From assembly GCA_903939555.1 (NCBI GenBank), contig CAJAHV010000171.1, positions 1 to 34,844 of the forward strand: a stretch of 34,844 nucleotides of DNA. Reading direction: 5' to 3'. Shown one piece after another: positions 1-9,287 of the stretch; position 1 is the stretch's first letter; the number at the start of each line of letters is the position of its first letter. The notes beneath the pieces are model-generated. The model was given only the letters and a program-made list of their open reading frames with translations. It was not told where the DNA came from and did not search any database. The position numbers and the translations under genes were made by a program. Origin of the DNA: an uncultured Alphaproteobacteria bacterium. Lineage in GTDB: Bacteria > Pseudomonadota > Alphaproteobacteria > Sphingomonadales > Sphingomonadaceae.

Positions 1-393
1 GCCTTCAGTGGCAAGGATCCGACCAAGGTCGATCGCTCCGCCGCCTATATCACCCGTTACCTCGCCAAGAATATTGTCGCCGCCGGGCTGGCACGCCGCT
101 GCACGATACAGCTGAGCTATGCCATCGGCGTTGCCGAGCCGCTGTCGGTCTATGTCGATATGCACGGCACCGGCACGGTGGCCGAGGGCGCCATCGAAGC
201 CGCACTCTCCGATCAGGCGAAGATCGGTTTCAGCCTGACGCCCAAGGGCATTCGGAACCGCCTCGGCCTCAACAAGCCGATCTACCAGCGCAGCGCTGCC
301 TATGGTCACTTCGGCCGCCAGCCCGATGCCGATGGCGGCTTTTCCTGGGAAAAGACCGATCTGGTCGAAAAACTGAGAGCAGCGGTCGCCTGA
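1..393 (+). CDS. metK: S-adenosylmethionine synthase, C-terminal part (5' truncated by window edge)
   Basis: Frame 1 is open from base 1: [53 protein letters not shown]...; MetK C-terminal motifs. Confidence 0.95.
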   Translation, partial: AFSGKDPTKVDRSAAYITRYLAKNIVAAGLARRCTIQLSYAIGVAEPLSVYVDMHGTGTVAEGAIEAALSDQAKIGFSLTPKGIRNRLGLNKPIYQRSAAYGHFGRQPDADGGFSWEKTDLVEKLRAAVA

Positions 394-409
394 AGCCGAG
401 CGGCGCTGG

Positions 410-1894
410 TCAGCGATAGACCAGCGCCGAATCACTCAGGTCGATGGTCGGGAACTCTTTCTTTTCGGTCCCGTAATCCTGACTATGGCGCCATTCGTGT
501 TTTGATCCGGCGCGCGGCAACAAGTGCATGCCGCGCTGCAGATAGCCGCTGTTCATGTTGTCGGCATCGATCCACGGGCCCAATGTCATATCGACATCTT
601 CGGGGCGCAGCGCCGGCACCACCGATGTCAAACCCTTGGCATCCATGTGGTTGAGCAGGCGACAGACGAAATCGGCAACCAGATCGGCACGCAGCGTCCA
701 GCTGGCGCGGAAATAGCCAAACACCCAGACCATGTTGGGTACGCCGGTGAACATCATGCCGCGCCACGTTACGGTCTGGCTGAAATCGAGCGGCTGGCCA
801 TCGATCCGAAAGGCGATATCGCCCAAGGGACTCAGGTTGAAGCCTGTTGCCGCGACGATCAGGTCGGCTTCCAGCGTCTCGCCCGACTTCAGCACAATCC
901 CGCCGGCGATGAAATGGTCGATCTCGCCGGTGACCACGCTGGCCTTGCCGGCACAGATTCCGGCGAACAGATCGCCATCGGGCACGAATGCCAGCCGCTG
1001 TCGCCACGGCCGGTACTGCGGCGTGAAATGGCGCATGTCATAGCCCTCGGGCAGCAGCACACGCACGCCTTCGATCAGCTCGGCGGCGACAAGGTCGGGC
1101 TCTTCATAACTGCGCCGGGTGATCTCGGCCTGTGCGAAATTGCGCTCGCGCCGGGCGATGTCATGGATGATCGCGTCATCGACTTCGAGCAGCCGCAGCT
1201 TGTCGACAAGTTCATTGGCATTGAGCCCCGGCATGAAATAGGTCGGTGAGCGTTGCAGCATGGTGACATGTGCTGCCGTGCCCGCCATCGCCGGCACAAT
1301 TGTCGCCGCCGTCGCGCCCGAACCGATGACGACGACGCGCTTGCCGGTGTAATCAAGCTCTTCGGACCATTCCTCACTATGGACGATCTGTCCCTTGAAA
1401 TCCGACATGCCCGGCCATTCGGGCATATACCCCTGATGATGACGGTAATAGCCTTGACACATCCACAGGAAGCCGGCGGTGAAATACCGGGCGTCGCCGG
1501 TATCGGTGCGCACCGCAGTGATCGTCCAGCGCTTTGCCTCGCTCGACCATTCGGCGTTGGTAATACGGTGGCCGTAGCGGATGTGTCGACCGAGATCATT
1601 CTCGTCGATCACCTCGCCAAGATAGGACTGGATTTCAGCTGCGGTGGCGATGGGCGGGCCCACCCAGGGCTTGAAGCGATAGCCGAAGGTATACAGATCA
1701 CTGTCAGACCGGATGCCGGGGAATGTGTGGGTCAGCCACGTGCCGCCATAGCTGCCCTCGGCCTCCAGCACGACAAAACTGGTCCCGTGGCGCTGATCGC
1801 GCAAGTGCCAGGCGCCACCAATCCCTGAAATGCCGGCGCCGACGATCAGAACGTCGAAATGCTCGCTGGCTCTGTTCTCGCTGGCACCTGCCAT
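410..1894 (-). CDS. Flavin-containing monooxygenase / Baeyer-Villiger-type monooxygenase
   Basis: FAD motif VLIVGAGISGIGGAWHL, GGTWLTHTFPGIRSDSDLYTFGY, second Rossmann motif VVVIGSGATAATIVPAM. Likely ATG at 1894 (MAGASENRASEHFDVLIVGAG); the track ORF extends upstream to 2011. Confidence 0.9.
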   Translation of the reverse strand: MAGASENRASEHFDVLIVGAGISGIGGAWHLRDQRHGTSFVVLEAEGSYGGTWLTHTFPGIRSDSDLYTFGYRFKPWVGPPIATAAEIQSYLGEVIDENDLGRHIRYGHRITNAEWSSEAKRWTITAVRTDTGDARYFTAGFLWMCQGYYRHHQGYMPEWPGMSDFKGQIVHSEEWSEELDYTGKRVVVIGSGATAATIVPAMAGTAAHVTMLQRSPTYFMPGLNANELVDKLRLLEVDDAIIHDIARRERNFAQAEITRRSYEEPDLVAAELIEGVRVLLPEGYDMRHFTPQYRPWRQRLAFVPDGDLFAGICAGKASVVTGEIDHFIAGGIVLKSGETLEADLIVAATGFNLSPLGDIAFRIDGQPLDFSQTVTWRGMMFTGVPNMVWVFGYFRASWTLRADLVADFVCRLLNHMDAKGLTSVVPALRPEDVDMTLGPWIDADNMNSGYLQRGMHLLPRAGSKHEWRHSQDYGTEKKEFPTIDLSDSALVYR

Positions 1895-1949
1895 GGCAGT
1901 CCTCTCCCCATGCTTTCGGGCAATGCTGGCACGCTCTGGCAGCATGTCG

Positions 1950-1963
1950 TTGATCGATATCAA
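1950..1963. promoter_or_regulatory. Candidate FNR/FixK-family binding site TTGATCGATATCAA
   Basis: Perfect TTGAT-N4-ATCAA palindrome about 60 bp upstream of the monooxygenase ATG. Confidence 0.5.
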
Positions 1964-2010
1964 ACGCGTGGCGCTTCCCAAATGCAAGCGCCTGCGGCAT
2001 TGGCAAGGCA

Positions 2011-2697
2011 ATGATGCCCGATCCCGCCTCCATCCGCCGGCTCTATGGCCGCCGCACCGGCCACAAGTTGCGCATCGGCCAGGCCGCGCTGGTCGAAGAC
2101 CTGCTGCCCCAGCTCGCCGTACCGGAAACCGGGCCGCTTGATGCCGCCTGCCTGTTCGGCAATGACCGGCCGCTGTGGCTGGAGATCGGCTTTGGCCGCG
2201 GCGAGCACATGGCGGCGCAGGCGGCGGCCAACCCGAATGTCGGTATCATCGGCGCCGAGCCTTTCCTCGACGGCGTGGTCGGCGCCCTGCTCGAAGTGCG
2301 CGATCGCGGACTGACCAATATTCGCCTGCACAATGGCGATGCGCTCGACGTGCTCGACCGCCTGCCCGATGCAAGCCTCGACCGGGTATTCCTGCTGCAC
2401 CCCGACCCGTGGCCCAAGGCGCGCCATGCCAAGCGGCGCTTCGCCAACCCGGGGCCGCTGGCGATCATCGCCCGTGTGCTGAAACCGGGCGGCGAGTTTC
2501 GGCTTGGTACCGACCACCCAGTCTATTGCCGTTGGGCAATGCTGCAAATGGCACAGTCACCCGATTTCGACTGGCTTGTCGAAAGTCCGGTCGATTTCCA
2601 GGTTCGTCCTGATGACTGGCCGCAGACCCGGTACGAAGCCAAGGCAAGGCGCCTTGGCCATGAAGTCTGGTACTTCCGCTATCGGCGGCGTGACTGA
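2011..2697 (+). CDS. trmB: tRNA (guanine-N7-)-methyltransferase
   Basis: LWLEIGFGRGEHMAAQA, IGAEPFLDGVV, VFLLHPDPWPKARHAKRRF motifs typical of TrmB. Confidence 0.95.
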   Translation: MMPDPASIRRLYGRRTGHKLRIGQAALVEDLLPQLAVPETGPLDAACLFGNDRPLWLEIGFGRGEHMAAQAAANPNVGIIGAEPFLDGVVGALLEVRDRGLTNIRLHNGDALDVLDRLPDASLDRVFLLHPDPWPKARHAKRRFANPGPLAIIARVLKPGGEFRLGTDHPVYCRWAMLQMAQSPDFDWLVESPVDFQVRPDDWPQTRYEAKARRLGHEVWYFRYRRRD

Positions 2698-2821
2698 CGT
2701 CGTTCGAACCAACGCTCGCGATCAGGTGACGCGGGCGATGGCGATGCAATTGGAAAGCGACCTGGCAAGCGCCTTGTGGATCGATTGACCAACCGGCGAC
2801 AGCGCTATAGGCCTTTTCAGC

Positions 2822-3775
2822 GTGATGACATCTTTTCTCGATTTTGAAAAACCCGTGGCGGCCATCCAAGGCCGCGCCGCCGATTATCGCGCCGCCGGCG
2901 ATGAAGCCGGTGCCAAGCATGCGGAAGGCGCGGCGCGTCGGCTGCTTGCTGAAACCTACGCTCGGTTGACACCTTGGCAAAAAACCCAGGTCGCCCGTCA
3001 TCCCAACCGCCCGCACTTTGGCGACATGGTCAAGGCGCTGGTCGACGATTTCACGCCGCTGGCCGGCGATCGCGCCTTTGGCGAAGATTTTGCCATCATC
3101 GGCGGGCTCGGCCGACTGCGCGGCAGCGGTACGCCGGTCATGGTCATCGGACATGAAAAGGGCAATGACACCACGACCCGAGTAAAGCACAATTTCGGCA
3201 TGGGTCGGCCTGAAGGCTATCGCAAGGCAATCCGCCTTATCGAGATGGCCAGCCGCTTTAATGTGCCGGTCATCACGCTTGTCGATACGGCGGGAGCCTT
3301 TCCCGGCCTCGATGCCGAAGAACGCGGCCAAGCCGAAGCCATTGCCCGTGCCACCGAAGCCTGCCTCGCCGCTGAAGTGCCGGTCATCGCCGCGATCACC
3401 GGCGAAGGCGGATCGGGCGGTGCCGTAGCGCTGGCGGCCGCCGACCGGGTGATCATGTTCGAACATGCCGTCTATGCGGTCATTTCGCCCGAAGGCTGCG
3501 CCAGCATATTGTGGCGGACTGCAGACAAGGCCAACAACCATGCTCCCGAAGCTGCCGAAGCGATGCGGGTGACCGCTGCCGACCTCAAGAAGCTGGGCGT
3601 TATCGATACCATCGTTTCTGAACCGCTGGGCGGCGCACATCGCGACCCGTCAGCAGCGATAACCTCCTTGTCGATGGCGCTGGCTGCCGAACTGACACCG
3701 CTGCTGGCAATGGACCCGGTCTTGCTGCGCCGGGCGCGACGCAACAAGTTCGTGGAAATGGGCCGTCTGGCATAG
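2822..3775 (+). CDS. accA: Acetyl-CoA carboxylase carboxyltransferase subunit alpha
   Basis: [12 protein letters not shown]..., [43 protein letters not shown] at 2822 or ATG at 2825. Confidence 0.96.
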   Translation: MMTSFLDFEKPVAAIQGRAADYRAAGDEAGAKHAEGAARRLLAETYARLTPWQKTQVARHPNRPHFGDMVKALVDDFTPLAGDRAFGEDFAIIGGLGRLRGSGTPVMVIGHEKGNDTTTRVKHNFGMGRPEGYRKAIRLIEMASRFNVPVITLVDTAGAFPGLDAEERGQAEAIARATEACLAAEVPVIAAITGEGGSGGAVALAAADRVIMFEHAVYAVISPEGCASILWRTADKANNHAPEAAEAMRVTAADLKKLGVIDTIVSEPLGGAHRDPSAAITSLSMALAAELTPLLAMDPVLLRRARRNKFVEMGRLA

Positions 3776-3789
3776 GGTGTAGGTGACAC

Positions 3790-4042
3790 GTGGTCGCTGG
3801 AGCCTTGCTCGCCACACGACTGCTTGCCACAGCCACTTTGGCGCAGGTGCCCGGCCCGTCGGAGAATGATCATGCCCAAGGTGCCAAGGCACATTCGCAA
3901 CTCGTGGAGCCGTTCAACGGCTCCCAGAAGGGTGCGTATGGCTGGTGATGATCACCAAGTGCGTTTCCTGAGGTCGAACGATCTTTGCAGTGAAACTTGG
4001 CTGGCAGCCGGCGATCGCGTCAAGCTGATTGTCCTGAACTGA
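3790..4042 (+). pseudogene. Collapsed remnant of an M48-family (LysM-containing) secreted metallopeptidase: N-terminal piece 3790-3948, C-terminal piece 3938-4042 in another frame
   Basis: Frame 1: (V)VAGALLATRLLATATLAQVPGPSENDHAQGAKAHSQLVEPFNGSQKGAYGW*, a signal peptide followed by an M48-like N-terminus. Frame 2: MAGDDHQVRFLRSNDLCSETWLAAGDRVKLIVLN*, a LysM-like C-terminal tail. No HExxH region between them. Confidence 0.5.
3908..3924 (+). other. Short perfect stem-loop GAGCCGT-TCA-ACGGCTC
   Basis: 7-bp inverted repeat with 3-nt loop inside the peptidase remnant; no U-tract. Confidence 0.4.
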
Positions 4043-4449
4043 TGCAACGGATCGATGTCGTCGCGGTGGCACTGATCGATAGCGATAACCGGGTGTTGGT
4101 CGCACAACGACCGCCGGGTAAACCACTCGCGGGCTTGTGGGAATTTCCCGGTGGCAAGATAGAAACCGGCGAGAGGCCCGCCACTGCGCTGGTGCGGGAA
4201 CTCGCCGAGGAGCTGGGGATACGCGTCGCCGAGGCGGATCTGCATCCGTTGACGTTCGTCGCTCATGACTATTCGGATTTTCAACTGTTGTTGCTGCTCT
4301 ACACCTGCACCCGCTGGAGCGGACAACCGGCGGGCGATGAAGGCCAACCAATCGCCTGGCACAAGCCCGCAGCGCTCGGCGCGTTGGCAATGCCGCCGGC
4401 TGATGTACCTTTGTTGGCACCGCTACAGGCTTTTGTTGCTGGCAAGTGA
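4042..4449 (+). CDS. mutT: Nudix hydrolase, MutT-like 8-oxo-dGTP diphosphatase
   Basis: MQRIDVVAVALIDSDNRVLVAQRPPGKPLAGLWEFPGGKIETGERPATALVRELAEELGI; complete Nudix box; ATG overlaps upstream TGA (TGATG). Confidence 0.92.
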   Translation: MQRIDVVAVALIDSDNRVLVAQRPPGKPLAGLWEFPGGKIETGERPATALVRELAEELGIRVAEADLHPLTFVAHDYSDFQLLLLLYTCTRWSGQPAGDEGQPIAWHKPAALGALAMPPADVPLLAPLQAFVAGK

Positions 4450-4497
4450 CAGCCCGGCTATTGGCGGGGTGTATTTGCTGGGGCCAGGATCCACGCC

Positions 4498-5433
4498 ATG
4501 AAAATTCTCGCCGGTAACGGCAATCCCGAACTTGCACTGGCGATCGCCGACTATCTCGACATGCAGCTCACATCGGCATCGGTACGGCGCTTTGCCGACG
4601 AGGAGATCTTTGTCGAAGTGCATGAAAACGTCCGCGGCGAGGATGTTTTCGTGGTCCAGCCGACGGCGGCGCCCGCAAATGACAATTTGATGGAATTGCT
4701 GATCTGCATCGATGCGTTGCGCCGCGCCTCGGCGCGCCGCATTACGGCCGTGGTGCCCTATTTCGGCTATGCAAGGCAGGATCGCAAACCCGGGCCGCGT
4801 ACGCCGATTTCGGCCAAGCTGGTCGCCAACCTCATCACCAAGGCCGGAGCCGACCGGGTATTGTCAGTCGATCTCCACGCCGGGCAGATCCAGGGCTTTT
4901 TCGACATCCCGACCGACAATCTCTATGCCGCACCAGTCATCGCCGCCGATATCGAATCGCGGCTGGCAAAGCAGGACCTCGTCGTCGTGTCACCCGATGT
5001 CGGCGGCGTCGTTCGTGCCCGCGCGCTGGCCAAGCGGCTTGGCAATGCCCCGCTGGCTATTGTCGACAAGCGCCGCGAACGTGCTGGCGAATCCGAAGTG
5101 ATGAACATTATCGGCGATGTGCGCGGCAAGATGTGTGTCCTCGTCGATGACATCGTCGATTCGGCTGGAACACTTTGCAACGCCGCTGCCGCGTTGCTCC
5201 AGGCCGGCGCGATCGGGGCTACCGCCTATGTAACGCATGGCGTGCTGTCAGGCGGCGCCGTCGCACGCGTCGATGGCTCGGCGCTGACCGAACTCGTTAT
5301 CACCGATTCGATCGCGGCGGTCGCATCGGTGAAGGCGGCAAAGAAGATCCGCCGTATCACCATTGCGCCGCTGGTCGCAGAGGCGATGCGCCGGACCAGC
5401 GAGGAAAGCTCAGTCAGCTCGCTGTTCGATTGA
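4498..5433 (+). CDS. prs: Ribose-phosphate pyrophosphokinase
   Basis: [63 protein letters not shown]. Confidence 0.96.
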   Translation: MKILAGNGNPELALAIADYLDMQLTSASVRRFADEEIFVEVHENVRGEDVFVVQPTAAPANDNLMELLICIDALRRASARRITAVVPYFGYARQDRKPGPRTPISAKLVANLITKAGADRVLSVDLHAGQIQGFFDIPTDNLYAAPVIAADIESRLAKQDLVVVSPDVGGVVRARALAKRLGNAPLAIVDKRRERAGESEVMNIIGDVRGKMCVLVDDIVDSAGTLCNAAAALLQAGAIGATAYVTHGVLSGGAVARVDGSALTELVITDSIAAVASVKAAKKIRRITIAPLVAEAMRRTSEESSVSSLFD

Positions 5434-5439
5434 CCGGTT

Positions 5440-5658
5440 TCAGTTGCCCATGGACCGGATGATGACCCGGCCATCGGGCAGATAGACCTTTTCCGCCGTC
5501 ACATACTCGCCCTTGGCGGTGCAGATGCCGCCGGGATCCTTGTCGCGGATCCGGGCGCAGAATTCCGTGTCGGGGCGCGGCGCCGGCTGCGCGGCGAGCG
5601 GCACAGCGCCAGCGATCGCAACGGCTAGAACAAGGGCCGAAACCAAGGGTCGCATCAT
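5440..5658 (-). CDS. Small putative secreted protein (72 aa)
   Basis: Signal-peptide-like N-terminus MMRPLVSALVLAVAIAGAVPLAAQPAPRPDTEFCARIRDKDPGGICTAKGEYV... Confidence 0.6.
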   Translation of the reverse strand: MMRPLVSALVLAVAIAGAVPLAAQPAPRPDTEFCARIRDKDPGGICTAKGEYVTAEKVYLPDGRVIIRSMGN

Positions 5659-5779
5659 GGTCCACTTTCAACAGGCGGATGTGTGCCTTGGCGATCTTAT
5701 AGGACAAACTGGCTTTCGCATCCATGAATGCTCGGGGCCGCTTCCCCGTCCCGGCAAAAGCCCCTAAGCGATACATACG

Positions 5780-6808
5780 ATGCCGCCCCGAAACGCCCGC
5801 CTGACCATCGATACGGCCGCACTGGTGGCTAACTGGCGCCGTTTCGCCAAGGCTGGCGGCGCGGCAGCTTGCGGCGCCGCGGTCAAGGCCGATGGCTATG
5901 GTGTCGGCGCCCGCGCCAGTGCCCAGGCGCTGGTTGCCGCCGGTTGCCGCGATCTTTTCGTCGCGCACTGGCACGAGGTTGAAGCACTGACCGGCATCGA
6001 CGCCCGTATCGCGGTTCTGCATGGCTTCGGCGCCGACGAAATGGCGACAGCATTGGCATCCCCCGCCGTGCCGGTGCTGGCAACCCCCGCGCAGGTCGCG
6101 GCGTGGAAGCCCACGGGCCGGCCGTGCGATGTGATGGTCGATACTGGGCTCAACCGGCTCGGCCTGTCGCCCGGCGAAGCCCTGTCAGGCCTGCTCGACG
6201 GGCTGCAGCTCGACACGCTGCATTCACACCTTGCCTGCGCCGAAATCGCCGGCCATCCGCGCAATGAACTGCAACGGGCACGCTTTGCCGATCTGGCTGC
6301 GCGTATTCCGGCGCGGCGCCATGCGCTGGCCAATTCAGGCGGTATCGGGCTTGGCCCCGGCTATCATTTCGCACTCACCCGGCCCGGCATCGGGCTTTAT
6401 GGCGGTGGCCCTGCCCCTGATGGCGGACATCTGGCGGCAGTGGTGGCGCTGTCGGCGCGCATCCTGCAAATTCGCACCGTCGCTGCCGGCGATTCCATCG
6501 GCTATGGCGCGACCTACACCGCGCCGCACGACCTGCGCATCGCTGTCGTGGCGCTGGGCTATGCCGATGGCTATGTGCGGTCACTGTCCAACGCCGGCGC
6601 GGCCTTGGCAGGCGACGTGCGCTGCCCGGCGGTCGGGCGGGTTTCGATGGACATGGCGGCTTTCGATGTCAGCGCCGCCCCCGCATTGTCCGAAGGCGAT
6701 TTCCTCGATATCGATTTCGATCTCGCCAAGACTGCCGCTGCGTCGGGCCGCAGCGAATATGAGTTGCTTACCGGGCTCGGCGCTCGCTATGCCCGGGTCT
6801 ATACATGA
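5780..6808 (+). CDS. alr: Alanine racemase
   Basis: GAAVKADGYGVGA (PLP-lysine region), TRPGIGLYGG, GYADGYVRSLSNAG, GRVSMDMAAFDV. Confidence 0.95.
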   Translation: MPPRNARLTIDTAALVANWRRFAKAGGAAACGAAVKADGYGVGARASAQALVAAGCRDLFVAHWHEVEALTGIDARIAVLHGFGADEMATALASPAVPVLATPAQVAAWKPTGRPCDVMVDTGLNRLGLSPGEALSGLLDGLQLDTLHSHLACAEIAGHPRNELQRARFADLAARIPARRHALANSGGIGLGPGYHFALTRPGIGLYGGGPAPDGGHLAAVVALSARILQIRTVAAGDSIGYGATYTAPHDLRIAVVALGYADGYVRSLSNAGAALAGDVRCPAVGRVSMDMAAFDVSAAPALSEGDFLDIDFDLAKTAAASGRSEYELLTGLGARYARVYT

Positions 6809-7602
6809 CCGGCCTCGCCACCACTTTTGCACACGCCCTGATCGCCTTGGGCAGCGTCATCATCGCGCTGCTCGGCTCGATCGGTCGCTTGGCGCGCTTT
6901 GCGCTGACCGCTCTGGGCCGGCTGGTGCGGCCGCCCTGGTATCCGGCGCAATTGTTCGAACAGATGCTGGTCATCGGTTATTTCTCACTGCCGGTCGTCG
7001 GGTTGACCGCGCTGTTCACCGGATCGGCGCTGGCGCAGCAAATCTACATCGGCGGCAGCCGTTTCAACGCAGCCGCCACGGTGCCGGCGGTGACGGTCAT
7101 TGGCATCGTGCGCGAACTCGGGCCGGTACTCGGCGGGTTGATGGTCGCAGGCCGGGTATCGAGCGCCATGGCGGCCGAAATTGGCACGATGCGGGTGACC
7201 GAACAGATTGACGCGCTGACGACGCTGCGCACAGATCCGTTCCGCTATCTTGTCGGCCCGCGCATCATCGCCGCCGTGCTGGTCATGCCAGCACTCGTAC
7301 TGGTTTCGAACGCGCTCGGCGTAATGGGCGGCTGGCTGCTTGCAACCGGGCGACTAGGCTTCAACTCGGCGGCCTACCTCAACACCACCGCACAGTTCCT
7401 CAAGACTGACGATGTCATCTCGTCGATGGTCAAGGCGGCGGTCTTCGGTTTCTTCATCGCGCTGATGGGCTGCTATCATGGCTATCACTCGTCAGGCGGT
7501 GCCGCCGGGGTCGGCCGGGCGACGACCAACGCCGTGGTCTCGGCGTTCATCCTCATCCTGTTATCCAATCTCATCATAACCGTGATCGTCTTCGGGTCAT
7601 GA
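6805..7602 (+). CDS. mlaE: MlaE/YrbE-family ABC transporter permease
   Basis: VVGLTALFTGSALAQQIY, VIGIVRELGPVLGGLMVAGRVSSAMAAEIGTMRVTEQIDAL; ATGA overlap with alr stop. Confidence 0.9.
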   Translation: MTGLATTFAHALIALGSVIIALLGSIGRLARFALTALGRLVRPPWYPAQLFEQMLVIGYFSLPVVGLTALFTGSALAQQIYIGGSRFNAAATVPAVTVIGIVRELGPVLGGLMVAGRVSSAMAAEIGTMRVTEQIDALTTLRTDPFRYLVGPRIIAAVLVMPALVLVSNALGVMGGWLLATGRLGFNSAAYLNTTAQFLKTDDVISSMVKAAVFGFFIALMGCYHGYHSSGGAAGVGRATTNAVVSAFILILLSNLIITVIVFGS

Positions 7603-8357
7603 CCGCCAAGATCGAACTTTCCGGGGTCAAGAAGCACTTTGGGCACAAGGTCGTGCTCAGCGGTGTCGATCTCGCCATCCAGCCGGGCGAATCACTCGTG
7701 ATCATCGGCGGGTCGGGTACCGGCAAATCGGTGATGCTGAAATGCATCCTGGGGCTGCTGACACCCAATGCTGGCACCATCGGTGTCGATGGCTCCAGCG
7801 TTGTAGGCCTGTCGGCACGTGCGCTGGCAGCACATCAGGCGCGCTTCGGCATGTTGTTCCAGGGCGGCGCACTGTTTGATTCGCTCCCCGTCTGGCGCAA
7901 CATCAGCTTTGCCCTTGCCGGCCCGGCGGCAGAACGGCGGGCGGCGGCGATCGACAATCTTTCCCGGGTCGGCCTTGGCGCCGATGTCGCCGATTTGCGG
8001 CCGTCGGAATTATCGGGCGGCATGCAGAAGCGCGTGGCACTGGCGCGGGCCATCGCGGCGCGACCCGAAATACTGTTCTTTGATGAACCCACGACCGGGC
8101 TCGATCCGATCATGGCCGATGTCATCAACAATCTCATCCGCACGCTGGTCACCGATTTGAAGATCACGGCACTGACAATCACCCACGACATGGCGAGCGT
8201 GCGCAAGATAGCCGATTCTGTCGCCATGCTTCATGAGGGCCGGATCGTCTGGCATGGCAGTCGGGATGGCATCGACTCCGCCGACAACCCCTTTGTCGAT
8301 CAATTTGTCCATGGCCGGGCCGACGGGCCGATCAAGATGCAATTAAGAAAGCTTTGA
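7599..8357 (+). CDS. mlaF: MlaF-like ABC transporter ATP-binding protein
   Basis: Walker A GGSGTGKSV, signature LSGGMQKRVALARAIA, Walker B ILFFDEPTTGLDP; overlaps mlaE stop. Confidence 0.92.
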   Translation: MTAKIELSGVKKHFGHKVVLSGVDLAIQPGESLVIIGGSGTGKSVMLKCILGLLTPNAGTIGVDGSSVVGLSARALAAHQARFGMLFQGGALFDSLPVWRNISFALAGPAAERRAAAIDNLSRVGLGADVADLRPSELSGGMQKRVALARAIAARPEILFFDEPTTGLDPIMADVINNLIRTLVTDLKITALTITHDMASVRKIADSVAMLHEGRIVWHGSRDGIDSADNPFVDQFVHGRADGPIKMQLRKL

Positions 8358-8865
8358 GCGCTCCGTCATAGGGAGCCGCCGAACTGTCCGTGCTGCTGGA
8401 ACGGACCGCCGATGACGACAGCTAAATATCTGAATTATATTACCAACATGCATCTGTATAAATTTTCGGCATCGTGCTGCCCACGTTGACCGAACGCACC
8501 AACGCGGAAGATATTTTTTCAGCAGGTTTATGTGACAATCTGGCGGGAGGCGGCGGAGTTTGGCCCGGCTCGCGCCATCCCCGCAACATGGACGGCAAAG
8601 CGCTGCACTCGCGATGCTGGTCCGTGGCGAGGAGGGCCCATCGCGCAGCCTAGAGGCGTGTGCGCGGGCTCAAAAAATGGCTCCGGATATGGCCGCCCGT
8701 CACACCGGGGAGCGCAAGCAAGAACCAGCGCCAGGACTTTCGCGTTTGCAAATAACCAATGGCGAGCAGTGATTGTGACGACACCCAAGCGGGGTCGGTT
8801 GATCATTAACAGCAAAACGATACTTTACGAAAACAGACAATTGTCTCGATCATCTTAGCGCCCAC

Positions 8866-8904
8866 GAAAACGGCCGACGCGTCCTATTGAGGACACGCCG
8901 GCCG
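8866..8904 (-). terminator. Rho-independent terminator downstream of the SWIB-domain gene
   Basis: Minus strand CGGCCGGCGTGTCCT-CAAT-AGGACGCGTCGGCCG-TTTTC: 15-bp stem with two G.U wobbles only when read on the minus strand, then T-run. Confidence 0.8.
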
Positions 8905-8937
8905 ATTTGTTCACACCGAATAAGAATCCGGCGACGT

Positions 8938-9210
8938 TTACTTCAGGTGGCGAGCAAGATGCTTGTTCATTTCGAACATCGAACACTCATCCACACCGAA
9001 AACCTTCTTCAGGTTGGCATCGGCGACGATCTGGCGCTTGTCAGTCGGCTTTTGCAGGTCATGCTTCTTGATGTATTCCCACACCTTGCTGACGACCTGA
9101 CCGCGTGGCAGCTGGTCTTTGCCGACGATTACGGCGAGTTCGGCCGACGGCGTCAGCGGCTTCTGCAATGCATCGATCTTCTTGCCCGCGGGCTTGGCTG
9201 CTTCTGCCAT
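8938..9210 (-). CDS. SWIB/MDM2-domain protein (90 aa)
   Basis: ALQKPLTPSAELAVIVGKDQLPRGQVVSKVWEYIKKHDLQKPTDKRQIVADANLKKVFGVDECSMFEMNKHLARHLK matches the SWIB fold pattern. Confidence 0.9.
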   Translation of the reverse strand: MAEAAKPAGKKIDALQKPLTPSAELAVIVGKDQLPRGQVVSKVWEYIKKHDLQKPTDKRQIVADANLKKVFGVDECSMFEMNKHLARHLK

Positions 9211-9287
9211 AGGTCTCCCCTTTCATACGCACTTGACGCCGTCCGACGTGGCGGCACCTTCTTTGCTATCTCCTTGCTTAACCGAAC

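Noticed and set aside
524-1828. Plus-strand ORFs of 241 and 191 aa
   Set aside because: Antisense to the flavin monooxygenase, no recognisable family
8797-8810. TTGATCATTAACAG as a third FNR-type site
   Set aside because: Only one half-site matches; second half is AACAG, not ATCAA
8528-8858. 70-108 aa ORFs on both strands in the AT-rich segment
   Set aside because: No motif, no clear Shine-Dalgarno, overlapping frames equally open; treated as non-coding pending evidence
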